This document shows, in pieces, positions 51,670 through 59,771 of a stretch of 59,771 bases of DNA (position 1 is its first letter; each line of letters begins with the position of its first letter). The position numbers and the translations under genes are program-made. Source of the stretch: Paraburkholderia sp. C35 (GTDB lineage: Bacteria > Pseudomonadota > Gammaproteobacteria > Burkholderiales > Burkholderiaceae); the NCBI RefSeq assembly GCF_003121405.1, contig NZ_QBUY01000050.1, positions 1-59,771 of the forward strand. The letters run 5' to 3'. The notes below the pieces were generated by a model. That model ran no database searches. It was not told the DNA's origin and was given only the letters and a program-made list of their open reading frames with translations.

Positions 51670-52893
51670 TTACGCCGAAGCCGCCGTCACGGCCTGAGCG
51701 ACGCCTTCCGCCGTGGCAGCCGAGAGCGTCCAGCCAAGATGGCCGTGCCCCGTGTTGTAGAACACGCCGTGACGCCTGCCGCGTCCCACCTTCGGCAGCA
51801 TGCCCGGCATCATCGGGCGCAGTCCTGCCCACGGCACGATGCGCGCCGTCGATACACCAGGAAAATGCTCGCGGGTCCATCTGATCAGCGGCTCGATCCG
51901 GTCCGAGCGGATATCGCGATTGAAGCCGTTCAGTTCGGCCGTGCCGGCCACACGAAACCGGTCGGCACCGAGCCGGCTCGTGACGATCTTCGCGCTATCA
52001 TCGAGCAGACTGACCCAAGGCGCGTGCTGCTGGCTGTTCGCATCGTCGAGACACACGGTGATCGAATAGCCCTTCACGGGATACACGTTCACGTGATCGC
52101 CCACCATCGAAGCAAACGCGCGACTGCCGACACCCGCGCAGATCACGAGGCTGTCGAACGCGGCTGCGTCGCGCTGCCCCTGCGTCTCGCTGGCGATGAC
52201 GAGGCGCCCGGTGCGATCCTCCTGAATCGATTGCACACTGCACTCGTAACGGAACTCGACGCCGTGCCGCGCGCACGCGTCGGCGAGACCGCGCGTGAAC
52301 ATGTGGATATCACCCGTCGAATCCGATGGCGTGAAAAAGCCGCCATGAAATTCGCCATGCAGCGACGGTTCGATCGAACGGATTTCAGCCGGCGTGACGG
52401 CGTGCCGTTCGAGTCCGCCTTCGCGCAGCAGCGCGTTGACCTTCAGCGCAGACTCGTACTCCTTGCGCGACGCGTAGAAGTGCAGGATGCCGCGCTGTTC
52501 GAGATCGAAGTCGATACCTTCGCGCGCAGCAATGCCGAACAGATGCTCGCGCGCCGCAATCGCGAGGCGCACCGTTTCGATAGTGTTGGCGCGATAGTGC
52601 GGAATCTGCCGCATGAACTCGCCGATCCAGCTGTACTTGTGCCAGTTGGGGCGCGGGTTCATCAGGAGCGGCGCATCGCGCGTGAACATCCAGCGCAGCC
52701 CCTTGATGATCGTGGCGCGGCTGTTCCAGACTTCCGCGTTGCTCGCCGACAGTTGCCCGCCGTTCGCAAACGAGGTTTCCATGGCCGCATAGCGGTGACG
52801 CTCGAAGACGGTGACGCGATGGCCGCGCTGCGCAAGGGCGTAAGCAGTCGTGACGCCGGTGATCCCGGCGCCGATGATGGCGATTCGTGACAT
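51670..52893 (-). CDS. dadA: D-amino acid dehydrogenase small subunit (DadA-type), glycine-riboswitch controlled
   Basis: A 407-residue FAD-dependent amine dehydrogenase. The dinucleotide-binding motif is AIIGAGITGVTTAYALAQRGHRVTVFER (residues 4-31). SFANGGQLSASNAEVWN is the DadA-specific signature, and the late GLRPMMPGMLPKVGRGRRHGVFYNTGHGHLGWTLS closes the FAD site. It oxidatively deaminates D-amino acids, feeding electrons to the respiratory chain. The 259-nt leader carries a tandem glycine riboswitch, so glycine, or its oxidation to glyoxylate, may be the relevant ligand or substrate. It is not in an operon with alr. Confidence 0.93.
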   Translation of the reverse strand: MSRIAIIGAGITGVTTAYALAQRGHRVTVFERHRYAAMETSFANGGQLSASNAEVWNSRATIIKGLRWMFTRDAPLLMNPRPNWHKYSWIGEFMRQIPHYRANTIETVRLAIAAREHLFGIAAREGIDFDLEQRGILHFYASRKEYESALKVNALLREGGLERHAVTPAEIRSIEPSLHGEFHGGFFTPSDSTGDIHMFTRGLADACARHGVEFRYECSVQSIQEDRTGRLVIASETQGQRDAAAFDSLVICAGVGSRAFASMVGDHVNVYPVKGYSITVCLDDANSQQHAPWVSLLDDSAKIVTSRLGADRFRVAGTAELNGFNRDIRSDRIEPLIRWTREHFPGVSTARIVPWAGLRPMMPGMLPKVGRGRRHGVFYNTGHGHLGWTLSAATAEGVAQAVTAASA

Positions 52894-52960
52894 GACATGG
52901 TCCAGTGTTCGTTGAGCATCGCCGGCCGCGCTTCGTGCAGATACCGCTGCCGGCGCCGAT

Positions 52961-53140
52961 GCCCCATCTGTCCATGTACCTGAGAGTTTCGCCTGCGCGC
53001 CGCAAACGGCGGAGGCTCCCCTTCGGTGGGCGCGCGTGGCGCCGCTCTCCAGATGTTCCAGCTGCACGGTCCTTTTGCCTGAGAGTTTCCGGGGCGGTTG
53101 CTCCGTCGGCGTCGTCGCGGTGGACGATCTCTCCCGTGCT
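52961..53140 (-). promoter_or_regulatory. Tandem glycine riboswitch
   Basis: On the minus strand two glycine aptamers are seen in series. Aptamer 1 spans about 53135 to 53062 (GGGAGAGATC, GACGGAGCAACCG, AAACTCTCAGGCAAAAGGAC). Aptamer 2 spans about 53052 to 52961 (CTGGAGAGCGG, CACCGAAGGGGAGCC, AAACTCTCAGGTACATGGAC). Each AAACTCTCAGG is the family's hallmark. The element ends about 70 nt before the dadA-type start, fitting the role of an expression switch for glycine response. Confidence 0.93.
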
Positions 53141-53158
53141 GCGTTGTGGAACAGTGCG

Positions 53159-53187
53159 ACCATACCGAAGCAAAATCAACCTGGCAA
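53159..53187 (-). promoter_or_regulatory. Promoter of the riboswitch-dadA transcript
   Basis: Read on the minus strand, TTGCCA (53187-53182) is followed after 17 bp by TATGGT (53164-53159). Transcription would begin near 53152, just before aptamer 1, giving a leader of about 259 nt. Confidence 0.65.
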
Positions 53188-53263
53188 GCCCTTCCTGCGT
53201 GCGGACGTGCTGATGCTGCAACGCATGAATGCCCATGCACATGCCAGACAGGCACCGCGCCGA

Positions 53264-54205
53264 TCAGTTCGGCAAGGCGACGACGTGCGGCGTGCGGGTG
53301 ACAAAACCGCGGCGGAAGTACTCGACGGTAAAGTCGACGAAGCTGCGCACCTTGGCCGACACGTGACGCCGCCCCGGATACACGAGCGAAAGCTCCTTGG
53401 TGCCGGTGGTGACGCGATACTGGGACAGCATTCTCAGCAGCGTGCCGTGAGCGATGTCGCCCACCACGTAGTCTTCGGGCAGGATTGCGATGCCCATATC
53501 GGCGAGCGCCAGTTGCCGAAGCATGATCATGCTGTTGACCGTGCACACCGCATCGAGATTCAGCGTTTCCTCGCTGCCGTCGGTGGCTGCGAAGGTCCAG
53601 TCGGTGCCGTGCATCTCGCGCGAAGGCCCGAGGAAACTGTGCGACGCGAGCTGGTCGAGCGAAGCGGGCACGCCGTACCGCTCCACATAGCCGGGCGAAG
53701 CCACCACCACAGGACCGACAGACAGCAACGGCCGCTTCACCACCGTGCTGCCGTTCACCTGCCACGACGCGACGATGCCGACATCGAACCCTTCCTCGAC
53801 GAAATCGACCGTCTGGTGGAGCAGCGTGAGATCCAGCTTCACTTTCGGATGTCGCAACCGGTAGCGGTGCAGCAACGGCGCGAGCGCCGCCACCGAGAAC
53901 GATGCCGTGGCCGCCAGCTTGAGCGTGCCTGTCGGCTCGCCCTCGCCGTCGGTTACCGCTGACTCCATCGAATCGACCAGATCCAGCAGTTGCCTGCAAC
54001 CGCGCGCATAGACTCGCCCCGCTTCCGTCAGCGAGACGCTGCGGGTCGTGCGATTGACCAGGCGGGCGTTGAGATGCGCCTCAAGCAATGCGACGTAGCG
54101 CGTCACAACGGCATTGGAAAGATTAAGACTCGTTGCCGCGCGGCTGAATGAATTGTTTTCAGCCACTCTTAGGAATATTCGTATTGCCTGCAACTGGTTC
54201 AACAT
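53264..54205 (-). CDS. LysR-type regulator
   Basis: A 313-residue LysR regulator. The helix-turn-helix is NQLQAIRIFLRVAENNSFSRAATSLNLSNAVVTRYVALLEAHLN, followed by RLVNRTTRSVSLTEAGR and an effector domain with a CrgA-like C-terminus (LVYPGRRHVSAKVRSFVDFTVEYF). The start at 54205 places the helix-turn-helix as in homologues; the frame extends 16 codons upstream. It reads toward the dadA-type riboswitch region and its start is divergent from a porin across an AT-rich 379-bp gap. The regulated target is unproven. Confidence 0.92.
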   Translation of the reverse strand: MLNQLQAIRIFLRVAENNSFSRAATSLNLSNAVVTRYVALLEAHLNARLVNRTTRSVSLTEAGRVYARGCRQLLDLVDSMESAVTDGEGEPTGTLKLAATASFSVAALAPLLHRYRLRHPKVKLDLTLLHQTVDFVEEGFDVGIVASWQVNGSTVVKRPLLSVGPVVVASPGYVERYGVPASLDQLASHSFLGPSREMHGTDWTFAATDGSEETLNLDAVCTVNSMIMLRQLALADMGIAILPEDYVVGDIAHGTLLRMLSQYRVTTGTKELSLVYPGRRHVSAKVRSFVDFTVEYFRRGFVTRTPHVVALPN

Positions 54206-54584
54206 ATTCACACCAATAAAAAATAACTTCGGATGCCTTATTTCATGAAACAAACAAAATCTACCTCATTAAATCAATTATCAACCATCAGCCTAGCGGA
54301 TGTTGCGCTACCACAACATTAAATAACGTTCATTCATCAATTACATTAAATAAAGAGATAACTTTTATTTGAAAATACATCAACTTAAATTTTAAAAACA
54401 ATTTAATTCGAATTACTAAAAATCTGTTTTCAAACAATCGCCGTAGTTGAACGGAAATCGCCGCCCTATAGTTCATCCGGCATGAGCGATTCAGGCCGCG
54501 AGTCTGCCGGTAACACAGCGGCCTCTCGCACATCGCTGACATGGCAATCCCATCGAACTGGCAGGCTCCACACTGAACATCCAC
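54206..54584. other. AT-rich divergent promoter region
   Basis: 379 bp strikingly richer in A and T than the surrounding genes (54290-54430 is almost wholly A/T with long runs). It lies between the divergent LysR and porin genes, so it should contain both promoters. Its composition could attract H-NS-type proteins. No defined operator was identified. Confidence 0.55.
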
Positions 54585-55754
54585 ATGAAAAAAACCACCT
54601 TGATTTTCGCGGCTGCATCGGCAGCCTTTGCGGGCAGCGCACACGCACAGAACAGCGTCACGCTGTATGGCATCGTCGACGTCGGCCTGACATACGTGAG
54701 CAACGAAGCCACGCGCAATTCGCCCACGTCGCCGAATGGCCTGACGGACGGCAAGGCGATGTTCGGGATGACGGGCGGCAATCTCCAGCAAAGCCGCTGG
54801 GGTCTGCGCGGCACGGAGGATCTGGGTGGCGGCATCAAGACCGTCTTCAACCTCGAAAGCGGCTTTAACGTGACCAATGGCAGCCTCGCCAGCAGCAGCT
54901 TCTTCAATCGCCAGGCGTACGTCGGACTGGCATCCGCCGATTACGGCACGCTGACCTTGGGTCGCCAGTACGATTCAGTCGCCGATTATCTCGGCCCGAT
55001 CTCCGCCACCGGCTCCTGGGGCGGCACGTACTTCGCACACCGTGGCGACAACGACAATCTGAACAGCACGTTCAGCATCAGCAACTCGGTCAAGTATCAG
55101 AGCCCGAACTATATGGGCTTCTCGCTCAACGCCCTGTACGGCTTCTCCAACCAGGCGGGCGGCTTCACGAACAATCGCGCCTATAGCGTCGGTGCGGGCT
55201 ATCAGTACGCAGGTCTGCAATTCGCGACAGCCTATCTGCAGATTCAAGGGCTGAACGCCGCCAATAGCTCGGGCGCAGTCCAGAACCTGCCGACGTTCGC
55301 CATGACGAATCTGCCGGGTATCGAGAACCAGCGCACGTGGGGTCTCGGCGCCAGCTACGCGATCGGACCGGCGACGTTGGGTGCGGTTTATACGCAAACC
55401 CGCTATCAGGACAACATCGCCGACAGCTCGGTGCGCTACAACAATTACGAAGTCAACGCGAAATACAACCTGACTCCCGCCATGAGCCTCGGCGCTGCGT
55501 ACACGTACACGCAAGGCTTGCGCAACACCCCGGGAACCTCGCCGACGGGTAACCGCGCGGCGCACTGGAATCAGTTCGGCGTTCTGGCCGACTATGCGAT
55601 GTCCAAGCGCACCGACCTCTACGCGGAAAGCGTCATGCAGATCGGCGCAGATAACCAGGTCGGCACGAATCTGACGCAGGTCAACGGCACGGCAACGCCG
55701 TCGACGAGCAAGAGCCAGTACGTCGTCTCCGCAGGCATCCGTCACCGCTTCTGA
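54585..55754 (+). CDS. Gram-negative porin
   Basis: A 389-residue porin of the Burkholderia family. The signal peptide (MKKTTLIFAAASAAFAGSAHA) precedes QNSVTLYGIVDVGLTYV. Family landmarks are RWGLRGTEDLGGGIKTVFNLESGF, YGTLTLGRQYDSVADYLGP, the AYTYTQGL strand, and a final VSAGIRHRF. It allows diffusion of small hydrophilic solutes. Its upstream AT-rich region is shared with a divergent LysR gene that may regulate it. A strong terminator follows. Confidence 0.95.
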   Translation: MKKTTLIFAAASAAFAGSAHAQNSVTLYGIVDVGLTYVSNEATRNSPTSPNGLTDGKAMFGMTGGNLQQSRWGLRGTEDLGGGIKTVFNLESGFNVTNGSLASSSFFNRQAYVGLASADYGTLTLGRQYDSVADYLGPISATGSWGGTYFAHRGDNDNLNSTFSISNSVKYQSPNYMGFSLNALYGFSNQAGGFTNNRAYSVGAGYQYAGLQFATAYLQIQGLNAANSSGAVQNLPTFAMTNLPGIENQRTWGLGASYAIGPATLGAVYTQTRYQDNIADSSVRYNNYEVNAKYNLTPAMSLGAAYTYTQGLRNTPGTSPTGNRAAHWNQFGVLADYAMSKRTDLYAESVMQIGADNQVGTNLTQVNGTATPSTSKSQYVVSAGIRHRF

Positions 55755-55801
55755 TCGTCTCACTTTCTTCATCGGTCTTCTCTGGTCTCCGCCAGCTTTC
55801 A

Positions 55802-55827
55802 CCGCCCCTTCGGGGGCGGCTTTTTTT
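55802..55827 (+). terminator. Rho-independent terminator after the porin
   Basis: CCGCCCC (55802-55808) pairs with GGGGCGG (55813-55819) around a TTCG tetraloop, followed by C and seven T residues. It lies 47 bases after the porin stop. Confidence 0.96.
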
Positions 55828-55869
55828 CTTTGAGCGCACGTCGCGCTGCCTTGATGGGGGGTATCGAAG

Positions 55870-58269
55870 ATGGTTGCAATGATTCAAAGCGGGCACGGCG
55901 CCAGGTTGCCATGGCCGCACCTCGTGGCTTCGATACTGGCGCTCACGGCGCTGGCATGGGAGGTTCCTCAATCGTATGCGGCGGCGCCCGCGGTATCGGC
56001 ATCAACACAGGCTGAGTGGCCTCGCAGTTTTCAGGCGAGTGGTGAACGGGTCGAGATGTATCAGCCGCAGATCGAAACGTGGGATGGAAATCACATCGCG
56101 GGGCGTGCGGCCGTTGCCGTTGGCGCGATCGACGGCTCGCCCACGTTCGGTGTGGCGCATTTCTCGGCGACTGCAAAAATCGACACGAAGCGAGCGCGGG
56201 TTCGCCTGACCAGCATCGCAATCGACAGTGTCGATGTGCCGACGAACGCCGGTCTCGCCGACAGCGTGCGCCAGTCGCTGATCGCACGCTTGCCCGCGAC
56301 GGGCCTGGACGTATCGCTCGACGAACTGCAGACGAGCTACGCGGCCTCGCAAGGTCTGTCGAACACGATGAGCGTGGTCGTCAACAACGATCCGCCGCAG
56401 ATCGTGTTCGCCGCACAGCCTACCGTGCTGGTACTGATCGACGGTGCGCCCGCGTGGCAACCCGTCGGAGGAACGGGCGTCCAGCGCGCGCTCAACAGCC
56501 GCGCACTGCTGCTACGCGACACCGACGGCACACTGTATGTTCAGGCAGCAGGATTCTGGTTCAGCGCGCAAGCCACCCAGGGCCCGTGGCAAGCACTCGC
56601 AACACCGCCGCAATCGCTGACGCAGGCCGCGCAGCAATCGGCTTCGGCACATCCAGCGGATCCGATGCTGCCGTCCAACGGCAAGCGCGCTGCACAGGCA
56701 CCCGCCCTGCTGGTCGCGACCCACCCGACGGAACTGATCGTGACGCAAGGCCCGGCACAGCTGAAACCTGTCGATGGCACGGGGTTGCTGACCGTTGCCA
56801 ATACCGATCACGCGGTGTTCGTGGATCCCACCACGAACGTCTATTACGTGCTCGTCTCGGGCCGCTGGTTTCAGTCCGCGACGACGAACGGACCATGGCG
56901 CTACGTTCCGGGCAGCCAGCTCCCCGCCGACTTCGCGAAGATTCCGGCGAACGATCCGAAGGCCAATGTGCTGGTATCCGTGCCGGGTACGCCGCAAGCG
57001 AAAGAAGCTGCGATCGCAGCGACCATCCCGCAGACGGCCACGGTGTCACGCCAGCAGGCGCACCTCACCGTTTCGTACGACGGCGCGCCGCGCTTCGAGC
57101 CCATCCCCGGAACTTCGCTTCGATACGCCATCAACACCGCTACGCCTGTCATCGAACTCGACGCGCGCCATTTTTACGCGGTCGCCAACGGCGTCTGGTT
57201 TGTGGCGTCCTCACCAACGGGCAGCTGGAAGGTCGCGACGGAGGTGCCCGCCGCGATCTACACGATCCCCGCCGATGCGCCGCTTCACTACGTGACATAC
57301 GTACGCATCTACTCGGTCACGCCGGATGCGGTCGTCGTCGGCTATACGCCTGGCTATCTCGGTGTGGTGATCGATCCGGAAGGCACCGTCGTCTACGGCA
57401 CGGGTTACGTCTATCCGCCTTACGTCGGCGCGTACTACTACGGCTATCCGCAGACCTATGGCTATGGCGCGAGTTTCGCGCTGGGTGCAGTCGAAGGCTT
57501 CGCATTCGGCTTCGCGGCGGGCGCTATCTGGGGCTGCGCGTCGCCATACTGGGGACCGTACTGGGGCGGCGGCTACGCGGGCTGGAACAATGTCAACATC
57601 AACCAGGCCAACTTCTACGGGCGCTGGGGACAGGGCACCGTCACCCATACGAGCGGCTGGAATCCGTGGACAGGCACACAATGGCGCGGCACGGCAGGCG
57701 CGGGTTATAACCCTGCCACGGGCGCCCGTTTCCAGGGCGGCCGCGGAGGCGCATTCAATCCCTACTCGGGCAACTATGCAGCCGGACGGCAGGGTGCATT
57801 CGCCAATCCCGTCACAGGGCGCGAAGGTGCGGGCCGTGGCGGTATCGTCGGCAACCAGTACAACGGCAACTATGCGGCGGGACGCCAGACTGCGGGCTAC
57901 AACGCACGCACAGGCCGCGCCGGTGCTGCCGAGTTCGGCGTAACGGGCAACGCGCAGACGGGGCAATACCAGACCGCCAGCAAGGGCGTGGTCACAAACC
58001 GGTCGCGGGGCAACGCCGTCGCGTGGAACAACGGGGATGTCTACGCAGGGCACGACGGCAACGTCTACCGCCGGACAGACGACGGCTGGCAACAACACAC
58101 GTCGGACGGCTGGCAAACGACTCAACCCACCGACAGGACGAGCCGCGATCTGGATCAGCAGCGCGAAGCACGCAATGTCGGCGAGCAGCGGTTTGGCGGT
58201 GGCGGCTTTGGCGACAGGTTCGGCGGCGCGGCGCGTGCCGGCGGCGGATTCCACGGCTTCCGGCGCTGA
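55870..58269 (+). CDS. Large exported protein with three internal repeats and Gly/Tyr-rich tail
   Basis: A 799-residue protein with an export signal near the N-terminus (ending near residue 38, SYAAAP). Residues 178-243, 282-347 and 392-456 are three related repeats sharing a pattern of IVxxxPTxLVxxDGAPxxxPVxGTGL..., then Y-V-A.GxWF.S....GPW. A Tyr/Gly-rich hydrophobic segment (about 484-570, PPYVGAYYYGYPQTYGYG) and a long Gly/Asn/Arg-rich C-terminus with repeats such as YAAGRQ and TGRxGAG follow. No enzyme motif is seen. It is probably an outer-membrane or surface-associated structural/adhesive protein. Function is unknown. Confidence 0.8.
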   Translation: MVAMIQSGHGARLPWPHLVASILALTALAWEVPQSYAAAPAVSASTQAEWPRSFQASGERVEMYQPQIETWDGNHIAGRAAVAVGAIDGSPTFGVAHFSATAKIDTKRARVRLTSIAIDSVDVPTNAGLADSVRQSLIARLPATGLDVSLDELQTSYAASQGLSNTMSVVVNNDPPQIVFAAQPTVLVLIDGAPAWQPVGGTGVQRALNSRALLLRDTDGTLYVQAAGFWFSAQATQGPWQALATPPQSLTQAAQQSASAHPADPMLPSNGKRAAQAPALLVATHPTELIVTQGPAQLKPVDGTGLLTVANTDHAVFVDPTTNVYYVLVSGRWFQSATTNGPWRYVPGSQLPADFAKIPANDPKANVLVSVPGTPQAKEAAIAATIPQTATVSRQQAHLTVSYDGAPRFEPIPGTSLRYAINTATPVIELDARHFYAVANGVWFVASSPTGSWKVATEVPAAIYTIPADAPLHYVTYVRIYSVTPDAVVVGYTPGYLGVVIDPEGTVVYGTGYVYPPYVGAYYYGYPQTYGYGASFALGAVEGFAFGFAAGAIWGCASPYWGPYWGGGYAGWNNVNINQANFYGRWGQGTVTHTSGWNPWTGTQWRGTAGAGYNPATGARFQGGRGGAFNPYSGNYAAGRQGAFANPVTGREGAGRGGIVGNQYNGNYAAGRQTAGYNARTGRAGAAEFGVTGNAQTGQYQTASKGVVTNRSRGNAVAWNNGDVYAGHDGNVYRRTDDGWQQHTSDGWQTTQPTDRTSRDLDQQREARNVGEQRFGGGGFGDRFGGAARAGGGFHGFRR

Positions 58270-58275
58270 CGGGAA

Positions 58276-58305
58276 GACGCCGCGCCAACTATTGCGCGCG
58301 GCGTC
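58276..58305. terminator. Bidirectional hairpin between convergent genes
   Basis: GACGCCGCGC (58276-58285) and GCGCGGCGTC (58296-58305) form a perfect 10-bp stem with a 10-base loop, directly after the stop at 58269 and overlapping the glutaminase stop. T tracts are poor. Confidence 0.55.
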
Positions 58306-59218
58306 AGAAAATCGATTGATCCGTGAAAGTGGTGAGCCACTCGAGCGCCATCACGCCCGCGAGTGAGTTGCCATTTTTGTCCAGTCCCGGCGACCACACG
58401 CATACGGCCATCTCACCCGGCAGTACCGCCACGATGCCGCCGCCCACGCCGCTCTTCGCGGGCAAGCCTACGCGGTAGACGAAGTCGCCTGCCGCGTCGT
58501 ACGTGCCGCACGTGAGCATCAGCGCCGACAGCCGTTTTGCCGAGCTCGAATCGAGAATGCGCTCGCCCGTCGACGGCACGACGCCGCCGTTGCTCAGATA
58601 GAGCGCCGCTTTTGCCAGTTCGACGCAACTCATCGAAATCGCGCACTGACGGCAATACGCGTCCACCACCACCTCAGGCGGCATCTCCATGTTGCCGAAG
58701 CTCGCCATGAAGTGCGCCATCGCGCGATTGCGGTGACCGTGCGCCAGCTCCGATTGCGCGACACGCATGTCGTAGTCGATCGACGGCTCGCCTGTCACGC
58801 GCCTTAGAAATTCGACGACGGCAGTTTCGGCCTTGACGAAGCGGCGGCACAGCACATCGGTCACGACGAGCGCGCCCGCGTTGATGAAGGGATTACGTGG
58901 CTTGCCCTGCTCGGCTTCGAGTTGCACCAGCGAGTTGAACGCCGTGCCCGACGGCTCGCGGCCCACGCGCTGCCACAATGCGTCGCCCAGCAGTCTGAAT
59001 GCCATCGTGCAGGTGAACAGCTTCGAGATGCTCTGAATCGAGAAGCGGGTATCGGCTTCGCCAACGCGGAATACCTCGCCGGATGTCGTGACGACAGCCA
59101 TGCCGAAGCTGTCGGCGGGCACTTTCGCAAGCTCGGGGATATAGTCGGCGACGCGTCCTTTGCCGAGCCATGGTTGCAGGTCGACGTGAATCTTTTCGAG
59201 GATGCCGGCGTAGTCCAT
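58304..59218 (-). CDS. glsA: Glutaminase (serine-dependent, GlsA type)
   Basis: A 304-residue glutaminase that hydrolyses glutamine to glutamate and ammonia; cytosolic, beta-lactamase-like fold. The catalytic SxxK is Ser63-Ile-Ser-Lys66 (RFSIQSISKLFT). Other family blocks are GDALWQRVGREPSGTAFNSLVQLE, GKPRNPFINAGALVV, SFGNMEMPPEVVVDAYCRQCA, and the late KSGVGGGIVAVLPGEMAVCVWSPGLDKNGNSLAG. Length is typical. The likely amino-acid permease C-terminus lies 280 bp upstream on the same strand, a link seen in glutamine use. Confidence 0.96.
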   Translation of the reverse strand: MDYAGILEKIHVDLQPWLGKGRVADYIPELAKVPADSFGMAVVTTSGEVFRVGEADTRFSIQSISKLFTCTMAFRLLGDALWQRVGREPSGTAFNSLVQLEAEQGKPRNPFINAGALVVTDVLCRRFVKAETAVVEFLRRVTGEPSIDYDMRVAQSELAHGHRNRAMAHFMASFGNMEMPPEVVVDAYCRQCAISMSCVELAKAALYLSNGGVVPSTGERILDSSSAKRLSALMLTCGTYDAAGDFVYRVGLPAKSGVGGGIVAVLPGEMAVCVWSPGLDKNGNSLAGVMALEWLTTFTDQSIF

Positions 59219-59349
59219 CGATGAGGTTGGGGTTCGATAGTAGACCAGGAGCCAGTCGCCGCATCGTTCGTCGCGCGGCTTCTGCGCGTGAATGGGAAGA
59301 ACCGCGAGAACAGCCGCTATTCTGTACTGAAACGTTTGATGTTTCTGAT

Positions 59350-59418
59350 TTTTTCTTTTGCCGGCATGTGCGGCTTGCGTTCGTACTTCACGCGTCGCCG
59401 TTGTGCGGGACGACGCGT
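59350..59418. repeat. Degenerate half copy of the dispersed repeat
   Basis: The segment TTTTCTTTTGCCGGCATG, then a TTCGTACTTCACGCGTCGCC stretch and TTGTGCGGGACG, parallels 48966-49030 (CGTTTGCTGGCATCCGCG, TTCGTGCTTCAGGCGTCGCC, CTGTGCGGGGCGG) with many substitutions. The CTACTTTTCTTTGCCG hairpin part is missing. It lies between the glutaminase and the permease remnant. Confidence 0.6.
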
Positions 59419-59499
59419 GAAGGGATAACTCATATCGCCGATCTCAGCGAAACCGCAAACCCCGAAAGACCGGCAAAAGCAGACAGCCAGATCGGACCG

Positions 59500-59771
59500 T
59501 TACCGCGCCGACATCCACTCGTCGCCTTCTAGCCCGCTTGTGGCATACGCCGATGTCTTGCCGCCATCGACCGCATCGCGCTCATCCAGGTACTCGCTCC
59601 GATAACCCGTATGCACGCCCCAGTAATAGAAAATCAGCGCGCAGACGATCACCACCACCATATCCCAGCCGTACGGCAACACACCCATGCCACCGAACTG
59701 CTTGCTGCCGATCAGCGACAGGATCGACATCTCGTGCTAGTAGGCCCCGCGCACCCAAGGCGCCTTCAGAT
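59500..59771 (-). pseudogene. C-terminus of an APC-type amino-acid permease, interrupted by an in-frame TAG
   Basis: The visible 76-codon frame after ATG 59730 (MSILSLIGSKQFGGMGVLPYG) has one membrane helix (WDMVVVIVCALIFYYWGVHTGY) and an acidic tail. It resembles the end of APC-family amino-acid permeases rather than a whole protein. In the same frame upstream the codons read L-K-A-P-W-V-R-G-A-Y, then TAG (59739-59737), then H-E-M, continuing family-like sequence to the window edge. So a nonsense mutation, sequencing error or readthrough is likely. The rest lies outside the window. The alternative is a genuine 76-residue protein starting at 59730, but it has no good ribosome binding site. 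Confidence 0.6.

Noticed and set aside
51544..52890. 448-codon plus-strand frame opposite dadA
   Set aside because: It mirrors the FAD dehydrogenase; composition is Arg-rich and no signals are seen.
57211..58254. 347-codon minus-strand frame opposite the repeat-rich exported protein
   Set aside because: Gly/Ala/Arg shadow of the low-complexity C-terminus.

Overview
The window looks like chromosomal DNA of a Paraburkholderia/Caballeronia-type member of the Burkholderiaceae. The reasons are the high-GC codon use, a pcaQ-pcaHG block, Burkholderia-type porins with an SSVTLYG N-terminus, a DUF4148 protein, a phasin, many LysR regulators and a tandem glycine riboswitch. No rRNA, tRNA, CRISPR array, prophage or intact insertion sequence was seen.

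Layout. 1-145 holds a copy of a dispersed repeat. 146-5180 holds aromatic catabolism (4-hydroxyphenylpyruvate dioxygenase, PcaQ, protocatechuate 3,4-dioxygenase), a candidate sRNA, a class II aldolase and an H-NS-like protein. 5512-15528 has an acyl-CoA synthetase, DUF3892 and DUF72 proteins, a secreted beta-propeller protein, a methyltransferase, and a LysR/carboxylesterase/porin group. 15660-19994 carries a class A penicillin-binding protein and a DUF3311-symporter pair. 20188-23877 has a LysR gene divergent from pirin and DoxX genes, then a porin. 24372-29882 is a compact catabolic module: a MocD-like diiron oxygenase, Rieske ferredoxin, ferredoxin reductase, TIM-barrel isomerase, LacI regulator and SDR dehydrogenase, resembling rhizopine moc genes. 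29939-37512 includes a LysR regulator, a phasin, a lipoprotein, a DUF4148 protein, a TetR/GST divergent pair, a ketopantoate reductase and an alpha/beta hydrolase.

37799-48915 is an envelope region: an MFS transporter, four glycosyltransferase-like genes (two of them tandem GT9 paralogues), an LptD, two unknown small genes and a BamA. The usual partners of the housekeeping lptD and bamA loci are absent, so these may be accessory copies. 48916-49675 is a repeat island: a T/G tandem repeat followed by a ~590-bp nested imperfect palindrome. The rest holds an HtrA-like protease, a dadA-type dehydrogenase behind a tandem glycine riboswitch, a LysR gene, a third porin, a large repeat-containing exported protein, glutaminase, and the C-terminus of what looks like an amino-acid permease interrupted by an amber codon at the window edge.

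Best leads: the moc-like demethylase module, the lptD/bamA pair with its two unknown small genes, the nested palindrome, and the riboswitch-controlled amino-acid dehydrogenase. All calls come from reading the sequence. No database search was run.
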